Of a stretch of 64,000 nucleotides of DNA, positions 34,250 to 42,617 are shown piece by piece; position 1 is the stretch's first letter, and each line of letters opens with the position of its first letter. The translations under genes were made by a program, and so were the position numbers. Origin of the DNA: Muribaculum sp. (GTDB lineage Bacteria > Bacteroidota > Bacteroidia > Bacteroidales > Muribaculaceae); NCBI GenBank assembly GCA_009775095.1, contig VSOZ01000002.1, forward strand, positions 192,758 through 256,757, given 5' to 3'. The notes below the pieces were generated by a model, which was not told where the DNA came from, searched no databases, and worked only from the letters and a program-made list of their open reading frames with translations.

Positions 34250-36034
34250 ATGTCGATTGATAATATCATAGCGCAGGCGGTGGCTCGGGCCGTAAACGCG
34301 CTTTACGGAGTAGAGACCGACCCGTCGTCAATAGTGCCGCAGACTACCAAGAAGGAGTTTGAAGGCAATCTTACGGTAGTCGTTTTTCCATGGGTCAAAG
34401 CCGCACGCAAGGCGCCCGAAGCCGTTGGAAAGGAGATAGGTGACTGGCTTGTGGACAACGAGCCGGCTGTCAACCGCTACAACGTTATAAAGGGCTTCCT
34501 CAACATAGTCATCGAGCCTACTTACTTCACGTCGATGTTGCGTCACATAAGCGATACTCCCGACTACGGCACAGTGCCCGTGACTGACGAAAGTCCGTTG
34601 GTTATGGTGGAATACTCGTCGCCCAACACAAACAAGCCGCTACATCTCGGACACATGCGCAACAATCTGCTCGGCTACAGCCTGTCGCAGATACTCAAGG
34701 CGTGTGGCAACCGTGTGGTAAAGACCAATATAGTCAATGACCGCGGTATCCATATATGTAAGTCCATGCTCGCTTGGCAAAAGTGGGGTGAGGGAGCCAC
34801 TCCCGAATCAACCGGCAAGAAGGGCGATCATCTTATAGGTGACTTCTACGTGCTTTTTGACAAGCACTACAAGGCCGAGGTAAAAGAACTTATGGAGAAA
34901 GGCATGTCGCAGGAAGAGGCCGAAAAGTCCTCGCCGCTCATGCTTGAAGCCCGCGAGATGCTGCGCCGTTGGGAGAACAAGGACTCCGAGGTGCGCGGAC
35001 TTTGGGAGATGATGAACAATTGGGTCTATGCCGGTTTTGATGCTACCTACAAGCGTCTCGGCGTGAACTTCGACAAGATATATTACGAGAGCGACACTTA
35101 CCTTGAAGGTAAGGAGAAAGTGCTCGAAGGCCTTGAAAAGGGCATTATGTACCGTAAGGATGACGGTTCGGTATGGGCCGACCTCACCGATGCCGGTCTT
35201 GACCACAAACTGCTTCTGCGCAGCGACGGCACTTCGGTCTACATGACACAGGACATCGGTACTGCCAAACTCCGTTATCAGGACTTCCCCATTGACAAGA
35301 TGATTTATGTCGTGGGCAATGAGCAGAACTATCACTTCCAAGTGTTGTCGCTTCTTCTTGACCGTCTCGGCTTCAAGTGGGGCAAGGATCTCGTACACTT
35401 CTCCTACGGTATGGTCGAGCTGCCCGAAGGCAAGATGAAGAGCCGTGAGGGTACGGTGGTGGATGCCGACGACCTTATGGATGAGATGATCGAGGGTGCA
35501 CGCGAGGTGTCGGCCGAGCGTGGCAAGGGCGATTTCACTCCCGAGGAAGCCGACGAGATAGCCCGTATAGTGGGTCTCGGAGCTCTGAAATACTTCCTGC
35601 TTAAGGTCGACCCGCGTAAAAACATGACGTTCAATCCCAAGGAGTCGATAGACTTCAACGGCAACACAGGACCCTTCATCCAGTACACTTATGCCCGTAT
35701 ACGTTCGGTGCTTCGCAAGGCTGCCGATGCAGGTTACAGGCCCGAAGGATACGATGCCGTGGTGCCCAACGACAAGGAGATATCGCTCATACAGCATCTT
35801 GCCGACTATCCGTCGGTTGTTGCCGAAGCGGGCCGCAGCTATTCACCGGCGCTCATAGCCAATTACGTATATGATCTTGTCAAGGAATACAACCAGTTCT
35901 ATCACGACTACTCTATACTTAACGAGGCTGACGAGACGGTAAGATCAATGCGTCTTGCCTTGAGTGCTGAAGTGGCCGAGGTGGTCAAGAGCGGTATGGG
36001 GCTGCTTGGCATAGAGGTGCCGGAGCGCATGTAA
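34250..36034 (+). CDS. argS: arginyl-tRNA synthetase
   Basis: 594 residues. The N-terminal Add-1 domain (about 1-110) is followed by the HIGH-type motif in SSPNTNKPLHLGHMRNN and a modified KMSKS as GKMKSREGTVVDADDL, as usual in ArgRS. The C-terminal anticodon-binding domain ends SGMGLLGIEVPERM. Monocistronic with its own promoter. Confidence 0.97.
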   Translation: MSIDNIIAQAVARAVNALYGVETDPSSIVPQTTKKEFEGNLTVVVFPWVKAARKAPEAVGKEIGDWLVDNEPAVNRYNVIKGFLNIVIEPTYFTSMLRHISDTPDYGTVPVTDESPLVMVEYSSPNTNKPLHLGHMRNNLLGYSLSQILKACGNRVVKTNIVNDRGIHICKSMLAWQKWGEGATPESTGKKGDHLIGDFYVLFDKHYKAEVKELMEKGMSQEEAEKSSPLMLEAREMLRRWENKDSEVRGLWEMMNNWVYAGFDATYKRLGVNFDKIYYESDTYLEGKEKVLEGLEKGIMYRKDDGSVWADLTDAGLDHKLLLRSDGTSVYMTQDIGTAKLRYQDFPIDKMIYVVGNEQNYHFQVLSLLLDRLGFKWGKDLVHFSYGMVELPEGKMKSREGTVVDADDLMDEMIEGAREVSAERGKGDFTPEEADEIARIVGLGALKYFLLKVDPRKNMTFNPKESIDFNGNTGPFIQYTYARIRSVLRKAADAGYRPEGYDAVVPNDKEISLIQHLADYPSVVAEAGRSYSPALIANYVYDLVKEYNQFYHDYSILNEADETVRSMRLALSAEVAEVVKSGMGLLGIEVPERM

Positions 36035-36105
36035 TAAATAAAATTAACAGTTGTAACGATATATTTGACCGATATAAAACGTTATCTCTCTAAACATTTA
36101 TCATT

Positions 36106-36804
36106 ATGAATAACTACAACATGGATTCTTATGGATCGCAGGCGCTTGACACGAGAGTATCTCAAGTGATGAAGCGCGTTTATGTAAAGATGTTTCTTGC
36201 CCTGCTCGTGACAGGCGGTGCCGCGTGGATATGTGCCGGCATTCCCGATCTAATGTACTTTCTTGCCTCACACCGTTGGGTATATTGGGGACTGCTTATC
36301 GTGGAGCTGTTGATGGTGTTCGGCATCAGCGGAGCCATCAATAAAATCAGTTCTCCCGTGGCTACGGTGCTGTTTTATGCTTATTCGTTGCTTAACGGAG
36401 TCACATTTGCTCTCATATTTGCCGCCTATACTCCGGTGTCTATCTTCAAGACATTCCTTATAACCGCCGGTGTATTCGGTGCTATGAGCGTGTATGGCTA
36501 TTTTACCAATCGCGACCTTACAAAGATAGGCTCGTTTCTGTTTATGGCTTTGATAGGCCTTATAATAGCAAGTGTGATAAATATATTCTGGGCTAACAGC
36601 ACACTCGAGTGGATTGTGTCGATAGCCGGAGTCCTCATCTTCATCGGTCTTACCGCTTGGGATACGCAGAAGATTAAGCAGATGGCACAGTACAACGCCA
36701 TAGAGCCGTCGCGTCTGGCTACGATAGGTGCGTTGAGTCTTTATCTTGACTTCATCAACCTGTTCCTTTACCTGCTTCGTTTCTTTGGTTCGTCAAGAGA
36801 CTAA
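36106..36804 (+). CDS. Bax inhibitor-1 (YccA/YbhL) family membrane protein
   Basis: 232 residues with seven hydrophobic segments. The family C-terminal block GLTAWDTQKIKQMAQYNA and ALSLYLDFINLFLYLLRFFG is intact. Bacterial members are proposed proton-gated calcium leak channels or modulators of the FtsH protease; the role here is not known. A -7 box TATATTTG lies at 36060-36067, and a terminator follows the gene. Confidence 0.92.
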   Translation: MNNYNMDSYGSQALDTRVSQVMKRVYVKMFLALLVTGGAAWICAGIPDLMYFLASHRWVYWGLLIVELLMVFGISGAINKISSPVATVLFYAYSLLNGVTFALIFAAYTPVSIFKTFLITAGVFGAMSVYGYFTNRDLTKIGSFLFMALIGLIIASVINIFWANSTLEWIVSIAGVLIFIGLTAWDTQKIKQMAQYNAIEPSRLATIGALSLYLDFINLFLYLLRFFGSSRD

Positions 36805-36822
36805 GCCACGTTTTTTAGATAT

Positions 36823-36864
36823 AATCTCGGCAAAATGGTAAAAAATTGCTCTTTTGCCGAGATT
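36823..36864 (+). terminator. intrinsic terminator after the Bax-inhibitor gene
   Basis: A 13-bp stem (AATCTCGGCAAAA at 36823-36835, complement at 36852-36864) followed by a T-run on the plus strand. Confidence 0.8.
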
Positions 36865-36962
36865 TTTTTGAAAAAAACAGTCTGAAAATTTTGGAGATTT
36901 AAAAATTCTGCATAACTTTGCACTCGCTAAACGACAGAGGTCGCTTGCTAAACTTTAAAAAT

Positions 36963-37036
36963 GGTGCGTTAGTTCAGTTGGTTAGAATACATGCCTGTCA
37001 CGCATGGGGTCACGGGTTCGAGTCCCGTACGCACCG
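36963..37036 (+). tRNA. tRNA-Asp (GTC anticodon)
   Basis: 74 bases. The acceptor stem GGTGCGT pairs with ACGCACC. The D arm TTAGTTCAGTTGGTTAGAA, the anticodon loop CTGTCAC (GTC, aspartate) and the T arm GGGTTCGAGTCCC are all recognisable. The 3' CCA is not encoded. Repeats follow on its 3' side. Confidence 0.97.
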
Positions 37037-37143
37037 CTGAGGAGAGAGGAAGAATGAGTAATTGTAATGCTTCGGCTTACTTTTACTCATTCTTTTTTAT
37101 ATCCGGCCCTAAACATCTTTCACCCACTGTAAAAATGGGGTTT

Positions 37144-37236
37144 CCGACGCATCTCATCCGGCTTCCACCTAACAGGTTGTTTTATATCGATGTAAGATGT
37201 GCGAAATGGTAGGGACGCCAGTACCACGGCGTCCGG
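37144..37236 (+). repeat. dispersed palindromic repeat, copy 1
   Basis: A 93-bp unit starting CCGACGCATCTC and ending in the palindromic core GTAGGGACGCCAGTA (37209-37236). It is nearly identical to 37365-37456. Short cores of this sort are, from memory, common in Muribaculaceae and Prevotella intergenic DNA. Confidence 0.85.
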
Positions 37237-37264
37237 CATATCCGGATGGCCATATAGGACGAAA

Positions 37265-37292
37265 CCGGCCGCCGTATTACTGGCGGCCCTAC
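37265..37292 (-). repeat. inverted core copy of the palindromic repeat
   Basis: Reads GTAGGGCCGCCAGTAATACG on the minus strand, matching the core of the direct copies with a few compensating changes. Together with 37209-37236 it can form a long stem in RNA or single-stranded DNA. Confidence 0.75.
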
Positions 37293-37320
37293 AAACACAG
37301 TTTTTTTTTAACAACCGTTC

Positions 37321-37356
37321 TTTTACATTGACCCATTTTTACGGGTCAATGTAAAA
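37321..37356. repeat. 14-bp perfect hairpin
   Basis: TTTTACATTGACCC (37321-37334) pairs fully with 37343-37356 around an 8-base loop. The arms begin and end with A/T runs, so it could end transcription on either strand. Confidence 0.7.
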
Positions 37357-37364
37357 AAGCGTCT

Positions 37365-37456
37365 CCGACGCATCTCCCCCGGCTTCTGCCTAATAGGTTG
37401 TTTATATCGATGTAAGATGTGCGAAATGGTAGGGACGCCAGTACCACGGCGTCCGG
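37365..37456 (+). repeat. dispersed palindromic repeat, copy 2
   Basis: Second copy of the 92-93-bp unit; the last 60 bases are almost identical to copy 1. A degenerate third copy of its middle part follows at about 37501-37551. Confidence 0.85.
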
Positions 37457-37571
37457 ACTCGACCCGTATGGTCGTACGGCTGTGTCTCGCGCCTCCACCC
37501 TTATTTCGCTTAACAGGCTGTTTTATAGCGACATAAAATGTGCAAAATGGTATGACTGATTATTGCGATCT

Positions 37572-37711
37572 CAAGTCCGGAAGGACTTGTGCTCCGTGTA
37601 AGCCGGGCACGCAGTGTCCGGTTAGGGGATCCACACAACAATATCGAGTCCCGCCGGGACTCTTGCTTATTCCACCGATTGTCTGTTGTAGCAAGAACCT
37701 TTACAGGTTCT
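37572..37711. repeat. three successive 7-bp perfect hairpins
   Basis: CAAGTCC-GGAA-GGACTTG (37572-37589), GAGTCCC-GCC-GGGACTC (37646-37662) and AGAACCT-TTAC-AGGTTCT (37694-37711). The sequences differ but each has a 7-bp stem and a 3-4 base loop. Confidence 0.65.
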
Positions 37712-37830
37712 GCGGTGTGTATACGCCATTTTGACCTGCTCCTACACCCTGCGTATCGGAGATAAGCGACATGCATTCCTAAAAAAATAGCACTATAACA
37801 TGTTAGTCTCCAGTGTATTTCGTGCATTAC

Positions 37831-37873
37831 GCCCGATTGTGCATAAAAACGGCATTCTGTCATATTATCTTTG
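37831..37873 (+). promoter_or_regulatory. promoter with the shared GCCCGATTGTGCATAAA motif (copy 1)
   Basis: GCCCGATTGTGCATAAA at 37831-37847, then -7 TATCTTTG at 37866-37873, starting 35 bases after the motif begins. The same motif at the same distance precedes the M15 peptidase gene at 54996. Confidence 0.6.
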
Positions 37874-37908
37874 TGGAAAACAACATATTAAACCAATATC
37901 ACAATACG

Positions 37909-38388
37909 ATGAAACGTACACCGAAATTTGACAAGGCATGGAGCGAGTCCATAGCCATGCTTCCCACAGAGTTACAGCAACCCCTCATCGACTCCATCAA
38001 AGAGTATCAGACCACAGGTACAGAACCCGCTGACCTGCATCCGATAGCGCAGTGCGTGTTCAACCTGTTGAAACCGACGATAGACCGTCGCGCCAAAGCC
38101 GCATCCTACCAACGCCGTCGCCGTGAGGCAAATGCCGAGGTGCAGGATGCGCCTGTCACCATCGAGGCCGGTCGCCTTGTCAAGCAGGACCGCAAATACA
38201 TCCGTTTCCTCGCCAAACGCTACAACCTTATTCACAAAAATATCAAATCGGAGATAGACCATGTGTCAGCCTTTCTGACCGCCAACGGCATAGACCGCGT
38301 CCCCGTCTACCTTTACAAGGAATATCTTGAAGAGTATCTCGCGGGCAACGCCGTACCGGATGCTTATATAAAACAGGGGGCAATGTGA
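37909..38388 (+). CDS. DUF6291-like protein, possibly mobile-element related
   Basis: 159 residues from the ATG at 37909, chosen because the -7 box at 37866-37873 excludes upstream starts. The N-terminal 70 residues (FDKAWSESIAMLPTELQQPLIDSIKEYQTTGTEPADLHPIAQCVFNLLKPTIDRR) fit the DUF6291 pattern I recall from Bacteroidales phage and integrative elements. A basic linker and helical C-terminus (KYIRFLAKRYNLIHKNIKSEIDHVSAFLTANG) follow. Neighbours are repeats on one side and chromosomal genes on the other, so this may be a domesticated remnant next to tRNA-Asp. The family match is from memory. Confidence 0.6.
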   Translation: MKRTPKFDKAWSESIAMLPTELQQPLIDSIKEYQTTGTEPADLHPIAQCVFNLLKPTIDRRAKAASYQRRRREANAEVQDAPVTIEAGRLVKQDRKYIRFLAKRYNLIHKNIKSEIDHVSAFLTANGIDRVPVYLYKEYLEEYLAGNAVPDAYIKQGAM

Positions 38389-38459
38389 GGCGCTAATTAT
38401 AAAAACTACTGAAATTATTATAATTGTACGGCTATTTTTGCTGTTATATAACATTTTGC

Positions 38460-38489
38460 TTGAAATATTAAAAATAATGCGTACATTTG
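38460..38489 (+). promoter_or_regulatory. promoter of the Lrp-family gene
   Basis: TTG (38460-38462), a 19-bp spacer, -7 TACATTTG (38482-38489); leader about 33 bases. Confidence 0.6.
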
Positions 38490-38527
38490 CTAAAAATTTT
38501 GGTAGGAATTTGTAATCATGCAATTTT

Positions 38528-38989
38528 ATGGAAAAAATTGACAACCTTGATCGTAAAATACTCGAAATAGTGATGCGCAACGCCCGTATACCCTCCAAGG
38601 ATGTAGCTATGGAGTGCGGGGTGTCGCGTGCCGCCATACACCAGCGTCTGCAGCGTATGATCGACCTTAAGGTCATAACAGGTTCGGGTTACCATGTCAA
38701 TCCCAAAGTGCTCGGTTATCGCACATGCACTTACATCGGTGTTAATCTTGACCGCGGTGCCATGTATCGTGATGTTGTACCGGAGCTTGAGAAGATACCC
38801 GAAATTGTGGAGTGCCACTTCACTACCGGCCCATACACAATGCTTATCAAGCTGTATGCTCGTGATAACGAACACCTTATGGAGTTGTTGAATGACCGTA
38901 TACAGACTATACACGGCGTCAACGGCACAGAGACCCTTATTTCGCTCGACAGCAGTATCGATCGCGAGATACCCATTAACTACGAATAA
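38528..38989 (+). CDS. Lrp/AsnC-family transcriptional regulator
   Basis: 153 residues. The N-terminal HTH (LDRKILEIVMRNARIPSKDVAMECGVSRAAIHQRLQRM) is of the AsnC type, and the C-terminal RAM effector domain (IPEIVECHFTTGPYTMLIKLYARD) is complete. Such regulators sense amino acids and often autoregulate. Monocistronic; the gene it controls cannot be told from position. Confidence 0.94.
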   Translation: MEKIDNLDRKILEIVMRNARIPSKDVAMECGVSRAAIHQRLQRMIDLKVITGSGYHVNPKVLGYRTCTYIGVNLDRGAMYRDVVPELEKIPEIVECHFTTGPYTMLIKLYARDNEHLMELLNDRIQTIHGVNGTETLISLDSSIDREIPINYE

Positions 38990-39034
38990 TACAATCTTAT
39001 AGCTGTACAGAGGCGGCAATTCAAAAAAAATCGT

Positions 39035-39042
39035 TATTTTTG
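39035..39042 (+). promoter_or_regulatory. -7 box of the dtd-mazG-deoC run
   Basis: TATTTTTG, about 20 bases ahead of the dtd ATG at 39063. Confidence 0.45.
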
Positions 39043-39062
39043 TGTCATAAGATACAAAAATA

Positions 39063-39515
39063 ATGCGACTTGTTATACAACGTGTGTCATCAGCTTCAGT
39101 AAGCGTCGACGGTAAATTGCATTCAGCCATTGACCGCGGACTGCTTGTACTCGTAGGTGTGGAAAACGGCGATACTCCGTCCGACATGCAGTGGCTTGCG
39201 GCCAAGACTGCGGCATTGCGTATATTTGACGATGAAAACGGAGTGATGAACCGCTCGGTGACCGATATAGGAGGAGATATACTTGCGGTAAGTCAGTTTA
39301 CTCTAACTGCATCGACGCGCAAGGGCAACCGCCCGAGTTATATAAGGGCGGCCGGCCATGACTTGGCGGTGCCGCTATACGAAGATTTCTGCAAAGAGCT
39401 GACCGGGCTTCTCGGCCGGGAGGTAAAGCGCGGCATATTCGGAGCCGACATGAAAGTAAGTCTTGTCAATGACGGTCCTGTAACGATAATAATCGACTCA
39501 AAGCTTAAAGAATAA
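39063..39515 (+). CDS. dtd: D-aminoacyl-tRNA deacylase
   Basis: 150 residues. It removes D-amino acids (and Gly) mischarged on tRNA. The two signature motifs SQFTLTA and NDGPVT are intact, and the start MRLVIQRVSSASVSVDG is standard. First of a tight run with the MazG-like gene (5-bp gap) and deoC (24 bp further). Confidence 0.97.
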   Translation: MRLVIQRVSSASVSVDGKLHSAIDRGLLVLVGVENGDTPSDMQWLAAKTAALRIFDDENGVMNRSVTDIGGDILAVSQFTLTASTRKGNRPSYIRAAGHDLAVPLYEDFCKELTGLLGREVKRGIFGADMKVSLVNDGPVTIIIDSKLKE

Positions 39516-39520
39516 ACGGT

Positions 39521-39865
39521 ATGGAGCGCGCGACAGACAAGGAGCTTTCAATCGGCGAGGCCCAGCGGATAGTGGACCGATGGATAACGACGGTAGGTGT
39601 GCGCTATTTCTCGCCTCTGACAAATATGGCCATACTTTCCGAGGAGGTGGGCGAGGTGGCACGCATAATGGCACGCCGCTACGGCGATCAGTCGTTTAAA
39701 GCCGGCGAAGCCGACACTTTGGGTGATGAACTTGCCGATGTCATGTGGGTGGTGATGGCTATCGCCAACCAGACAGGAGTGGATCTTACCGAGGCTTTCT
39801 ATAAGAATCTTGACAAGAAGACCGAACGAGACGCCTCGCGACATCGTTTAAATGAGAAACTGTAA
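39521..39865 (+). CDS. MazG-like nucleotide pyrophosphohydrolase
   Basis: 114 residues. The metal-binding pattern EEVGEVA and, 30 residues on, GDELADVMWVVMAIAN define the short MazG-like all-alpha NTP pyrophosphatase family. The substrate is probably a non-canonical nucleoside triphosphate. It lies between dtd and deoC in one operon. Confidence 0.92.
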   Translation: MERATDKELSIGEAQRIVDRWITTVGVRYFSPLTNMAILSEEVGEVARIMARRYGDQSFKAGEADTLGDELADVMWVVMAIANQTGVDLTEAFYKNLDKKTERDASRHRLNEKL

Positions 39866-39889
39866 ACAAACAATAGACCCCATTTAGTT

Positions 39890-40774
39890 ATGAGCGACAA
39901 ATATCATGACACTGTAGCCGCATCAAAGGTTACTACCGATGACGCGGCGGTGAAAGCCGAAGTAGAAAAAATACTTTCGGAGCACTTGGCTGAAAACATG
40001 AATAAGGATGTCTACAAGGCTATCCTTAACTGTATAGACCTTACCACACTCTCTACAACCGACTCGCCGCGGTCGGTGGCTGATTTCACGGAGAGGGTGA
40101 ATGCATTTGACAACGAGCATCCCGAACTGAAAAACGTGGCCGCGATATGTGTTTATCCTAATTTCGCCCAGTTGGTACGTACCGTACTCGATGTATCGGA
40201 TGTGAAGGTAGCCTGTGTATCGGGTGCTTTTCCCTCGGCCCAGTCGTTTCTTGAAGTCAAGATAGCCGAGACCGCGCTGGCAGTTGAGGCCGGAGCCGAT
40301 GAAATAGACATTGTGTTTAATGTAGGCAACTACCTCGACGGAGACTGGGAGGAGGTTGCCGACGAGATTATCGAGCAGAAACACGCCTGCCGCGACGCGC
40401 ATCTCAAGGTCATCCTCGAGACGGGTGCGCTCAAGACCGCCGAGAATATACGCAATGCCTCGGTGCTGTCGATGTATTCGGGAGCCGACTTTATAAAGAC
40501 CTCGACAGGCAAGGTATATGAAGGGGCATCGCTTGAGGCCGCCTACGTCATGGCGCAGTGTATAAAGGAGTACTACGAGACAACAGGCAACAAGGTAGGT
40601 TTTAAGGCCGCCGGAGGCATATCGACCACCGCCGATGCTGTCAAGTACTATACGGTAATCAAGGAGGTGCTCGGCGAAGAGTGGCTTGACAACACGCTGT
40701 TCCGCATAGGTGCGAGCCGTCTTGCCAACAATCTGCTCGGCGATATCTTGGGTGAAAACGTCAAGTGTTTTTAA
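39890..40774 (+). CDS. deoC: deoxyribose-phosphate aldolase
   Basis: 294 residues. It cleaves 2-deoxyribose-5-phosphate to glyceraldehyde-3-phosphate and acetaldehyde. The Schiff-base lysine lies in ADFIKTSTGK, and VKACGGI-like GFKAAGGIST supplies the second. The N-terminal extension of about 60 residues is common in Bacteroidota. Confidence 0.95.
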   Translation: MSDKYHDTVAASKVTTDDAAVKAEVEKILSEHLAENMNKDVYKAILNCIDLTTLSTTDSPRSVADFTERVNAFDNEHPELKNVAAICVYPNFAQLVRTVLDVSDVKVACVSGAFPSAQSFLEVKIAETALAVEAGADEIDIVFNVGNYLDGDWEEVADEIIEQKHACRDAHLKVILETGALKTAENIRNASVLSMYSGADFIKTSTGKVYEGASLEAAYVMAQCIKEYYETTGNKVGFKAAGGISTTADAVKYYTVIKEVLGEEWLDNTLFRIGASRLANNLLGDILGENVKCF

Positions 40775-40786
40775 TTACATGATATT

Positions 40787-41209
40787 ATGCAGTATTGGGC
40801 ATTGATCAATAATGTAAAGGTGGGTCCGCTTTACTTCGACCAGCTGTGTGCTATAGGAGTAAAGCGCGACACTCTTGTATGGCGCGAGGGGCTTCAGCAG
40901 TGGGTGCCGGCGGAGAGAGTGCCTGAGCTTATGCCACTCTTTCCTCAGCCCGTGTCGCGCTTGGTGCCGTGTCCGCCTACTTATCTGGCATGGGCTGTGG
41001 TATTGACACTGCTTTGTTGCCTTCCGGCAGGAATAGTGGCCATAGTCTACTCTTCAAACGTGGAGTCGAAGTACGCCCATGGCGACCTTGCCGGTGCGCA
41101 GAAGGCTTCGCAGAATGCCCAGCTTTGGTGCATACTGTCGTTTGTGTTCGGTCTTTTGGGACTCCCGTTTGCCTTTATTACCGGGCTTCCGTTTAACTGG
41201 CTTGTATAG
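40787..41209 (+). CDS. GYF_2 (DUF4339) plus CD225/dispanin-like membrane protein
   Basis: 140 residues. The N-terminal 45 residues (WALINNVKVGPLYFDQLCAIGVKRDTLVWREGLQQWVPAER) are the DUF4339/GYF_2 domain. The rest (YLAWAVVLTLLCCLPAGIVAIVYSSNVESKYAHGDLAGAQKASQNAQLW) is a CD225/dispanin-type double membrane segment. The combination is frequent in Bacteroidota, function unknown. It is followed 5 bp later by a DUF2752 gene. Confidence 0.88.
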   Translation: MQYWALINNVKVGPLYFDQLCAIGVKRDTLVWREGLQQWVPAERVPELMPLFPQPVSRLVPCPPTYLAWAVVLTLLCCLPAGIVAIVYSSNVESKYAHGDLAGAQKASQNAQLWCILSFVFGLLGLPFAFITGLPFNWLV

Positions 41210-41214
41210 AGGCC

Positions 41215-41592
41215 ATGACTTCGGGGCGCAGGTATAATGTCGTGCTGCTTGTGTGTCTTGCGGCGGCGGTGTTGTTGTGTGTATTTTTTTATTTCGACCC
41301 CGGTGACAGCGCGTTTTTCCCGAAGTGTCCGTTTCTTGTTCTGACCGGATGGCAATGTCCGGGCTGCGGTAGCCAACGTGCCGTGCATGCTCTGCTGCAT
41401 GGCGACATAGCCGGTGCTTGGAGCTATAATGCCCTGCTTGTCGTGGCTATAGTGCCGGTGGCTGTACTGCTTGCCGCGGAGATGCTGCGCAAGCGCTGTC
41501 CGCGGTTCTATCATGCCGTAAATTCGCAGTGGTCAATCTGGGGGTGTTTTATCGTCATTACGGCATGGTGGATATGTCGTAATATATTCTGA
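41215..41592 (+). CDS. DUF2752 membrane protein
   Basis: 125 residues, three membrane segments. The family signature CPGCGSQRAVHALLHGDIAGAWSYN is intact; its cysteines could bind metal but this is not shown. It forms a pair with the dispanin-like gene, a pairing that I recall from other Bacteroidales. Function unknown. Confidence 0.88.
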   Translation: MTSGRRYNVVLLVCLAAAVLLCVFFYFDPGDSAFFPKCPFLVLTGWQCPGCGSQRAVHALLHGDIAGAWSYNALLVVAIVPVAVLLAAEMLRKRCPRFYHAVNSQWSIWGCFIVITAWWICRNIF

Positions 41593-41613
41593 CGATATAC
41601 GGCGGCATACGCG

Positions 41614-42450
41614 CTAAAATTCGCTGAAAAATGTAGGTTTGATGACAAAACCTACGCGCAGTTGCGAGCGAAATTTGTTGTAGTCGAGCAATCCTTCGCC
41701 GTAGCCGTTGTAAAATTGTAGAAACAGATATTGGTTTTCGTTGTTTGACAGCTTGTAGCTCAGTTCGACGACGGTATTGTAGTTAAGATTCCACCCTTTG
41801 CGTTTGGTAAGTATCAGTGACGCGCCAAATCGCTTTGACAAGGTATTGTAGCTCATGCCGAACTGGTACAGGCCGTAATAGTCGAGCAGGTCGCGGTTGT
41901 TTTCACCGTCCACGATAGGTATCCAGTACTTTCCGTAGATCATCATGGTGGGGTCGATGAATATATTGGCCGCAAGTGATATGCGGTTCCATGAACGACT
42001 TGCCTTATGAGACTTGCCGTTGCTCTCATGTTCGAGTATAAGCGATACCTTTCCGATAAAACGGTTTTTGACAAAAAGCGGTTTTGTAAGACCGATGCCG
42101 GGATTGAAGTTCAGATCGGTCATGGGAAATGACTTCTGGAGAACATTCCAGAAGCACTTTTGTGTGTAGAAAAGATACAGATATGTATGCCACGGCAGTA
42201 TACTCTTGGTGAGCCTCTGCGATACGGATATCTGAAACTTGACGTTGGTATTGGCTTTCGTGGCTTTAGGGCCTACCGACGGTCCGAAAATAAAGTAATT
42301 GTCTTTGTACAGTCCGAAAAACGGACTGTTGTCGAAAGCTTTGCGTACGCTGTCGGTGTCGATCACTTCACTCGGTGACGGACTTATGATCTGCGCACGG
42401 GCGGCAATAGCGATTAACGTAATAACACTTATAAGCAATAATCGTCGCAT
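41614..42450 (-). CDS. pldA: outer-membrane phospholipase A (OMPLA)
   Basis: 278 residues from the ATG at 42450, which gives a good signal peptide (MRRLLLISVITLIAIAARA); a longer reading starts beside a -7 box. The catalytic pattern is present: His and Ser in EHESNGKS, Asn in RSWNR. Alternating beta-strands (FKLSY, ELSYKLSN, QYLFLQFYNGYGE) and a final Phe fit an outer-membrane barrel. It hydrolyses phospholipids misplaced in the outer leaflet. Confidence 0.9.
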   Translation of the reverse strand: MRRLLLISVITLIAIAARAQIISPSPSEVIDTDSVRKAFDNSPFFGLYKDNYFIFGPSVGPKATKANTNVKFQISVSQRLTKSILPWHTYLYLFYTQKCFWNVLQKSFPMTDLNFNPGIGLTKPLFVKNRFIGKVSLILEHESNGKSHKASRSWNRISLAANIFIDPTMMIYGKYWIPIVDGENNRDLLDYYGLYQFGMSYNTLSKRFGASLILTKRKGWNLNYNTVVELSYKLSNNENQYLFLQFYNGYGEGLLDYNKFRSQLRVGFVIKPTFFSEF

Positions 42451-42485
42451 AGCTGTTGGTAGTCGATTACAATTATAATGCTTCA

Positions 42486-42493
42486 CAAAGTTA
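42486..42493 (-). promoter_or_regulatory. -7 box of pldA
   Basis: TAACTTTG on the minus strand, about 36 bases ahead of the chosen ATG. A second candidate, TACTTTTG, lies at 42528-42521. Confidence 0.45.
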
Positions 42494-42581
42494 AAAAGTT
42501 TAAACGTACTCATATTCTTTCAAAAGTATAATTTTATCGCCTATAATTCCGTTTTTTCTTTGAGAGGTGACGGGTTATGAC

Positions 42582-42589
42582 TACCTTTG
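42582..42589 (+). promoter_or_regulatory. -7 box of the DUF4369 lipoprotein gene
   Basis: TACCTTTG. Initiation near 42596 makes any start before that impossible and supports the GTG at 42618. Confidence 0.6.
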
Positions 42590-42617
42590 TAGTACACAAT
42601 ATAAATGTGAGTTAGCT

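Larger units (their letters stand above)
37037..37908. other. gene-free, repeat-rich stretch behind tRNA-Asp
   Basis: About 870 bases without a convincing gene. It holds two near-identical 92-93-bp direct repeats, an inverted partial copy, one 14-bp hairpin, three short perfect hairpins and a promoter for the next gene, each listed separately. Several open frames cross it but are broken by the repeats and lack any recognisable protein pattern. Confidence 0.75.

Noticed and set aside
37540..37734. Frames across the hairpin cluster
   Set aside because: They are made of the repeated palindromes and show no protein signature.
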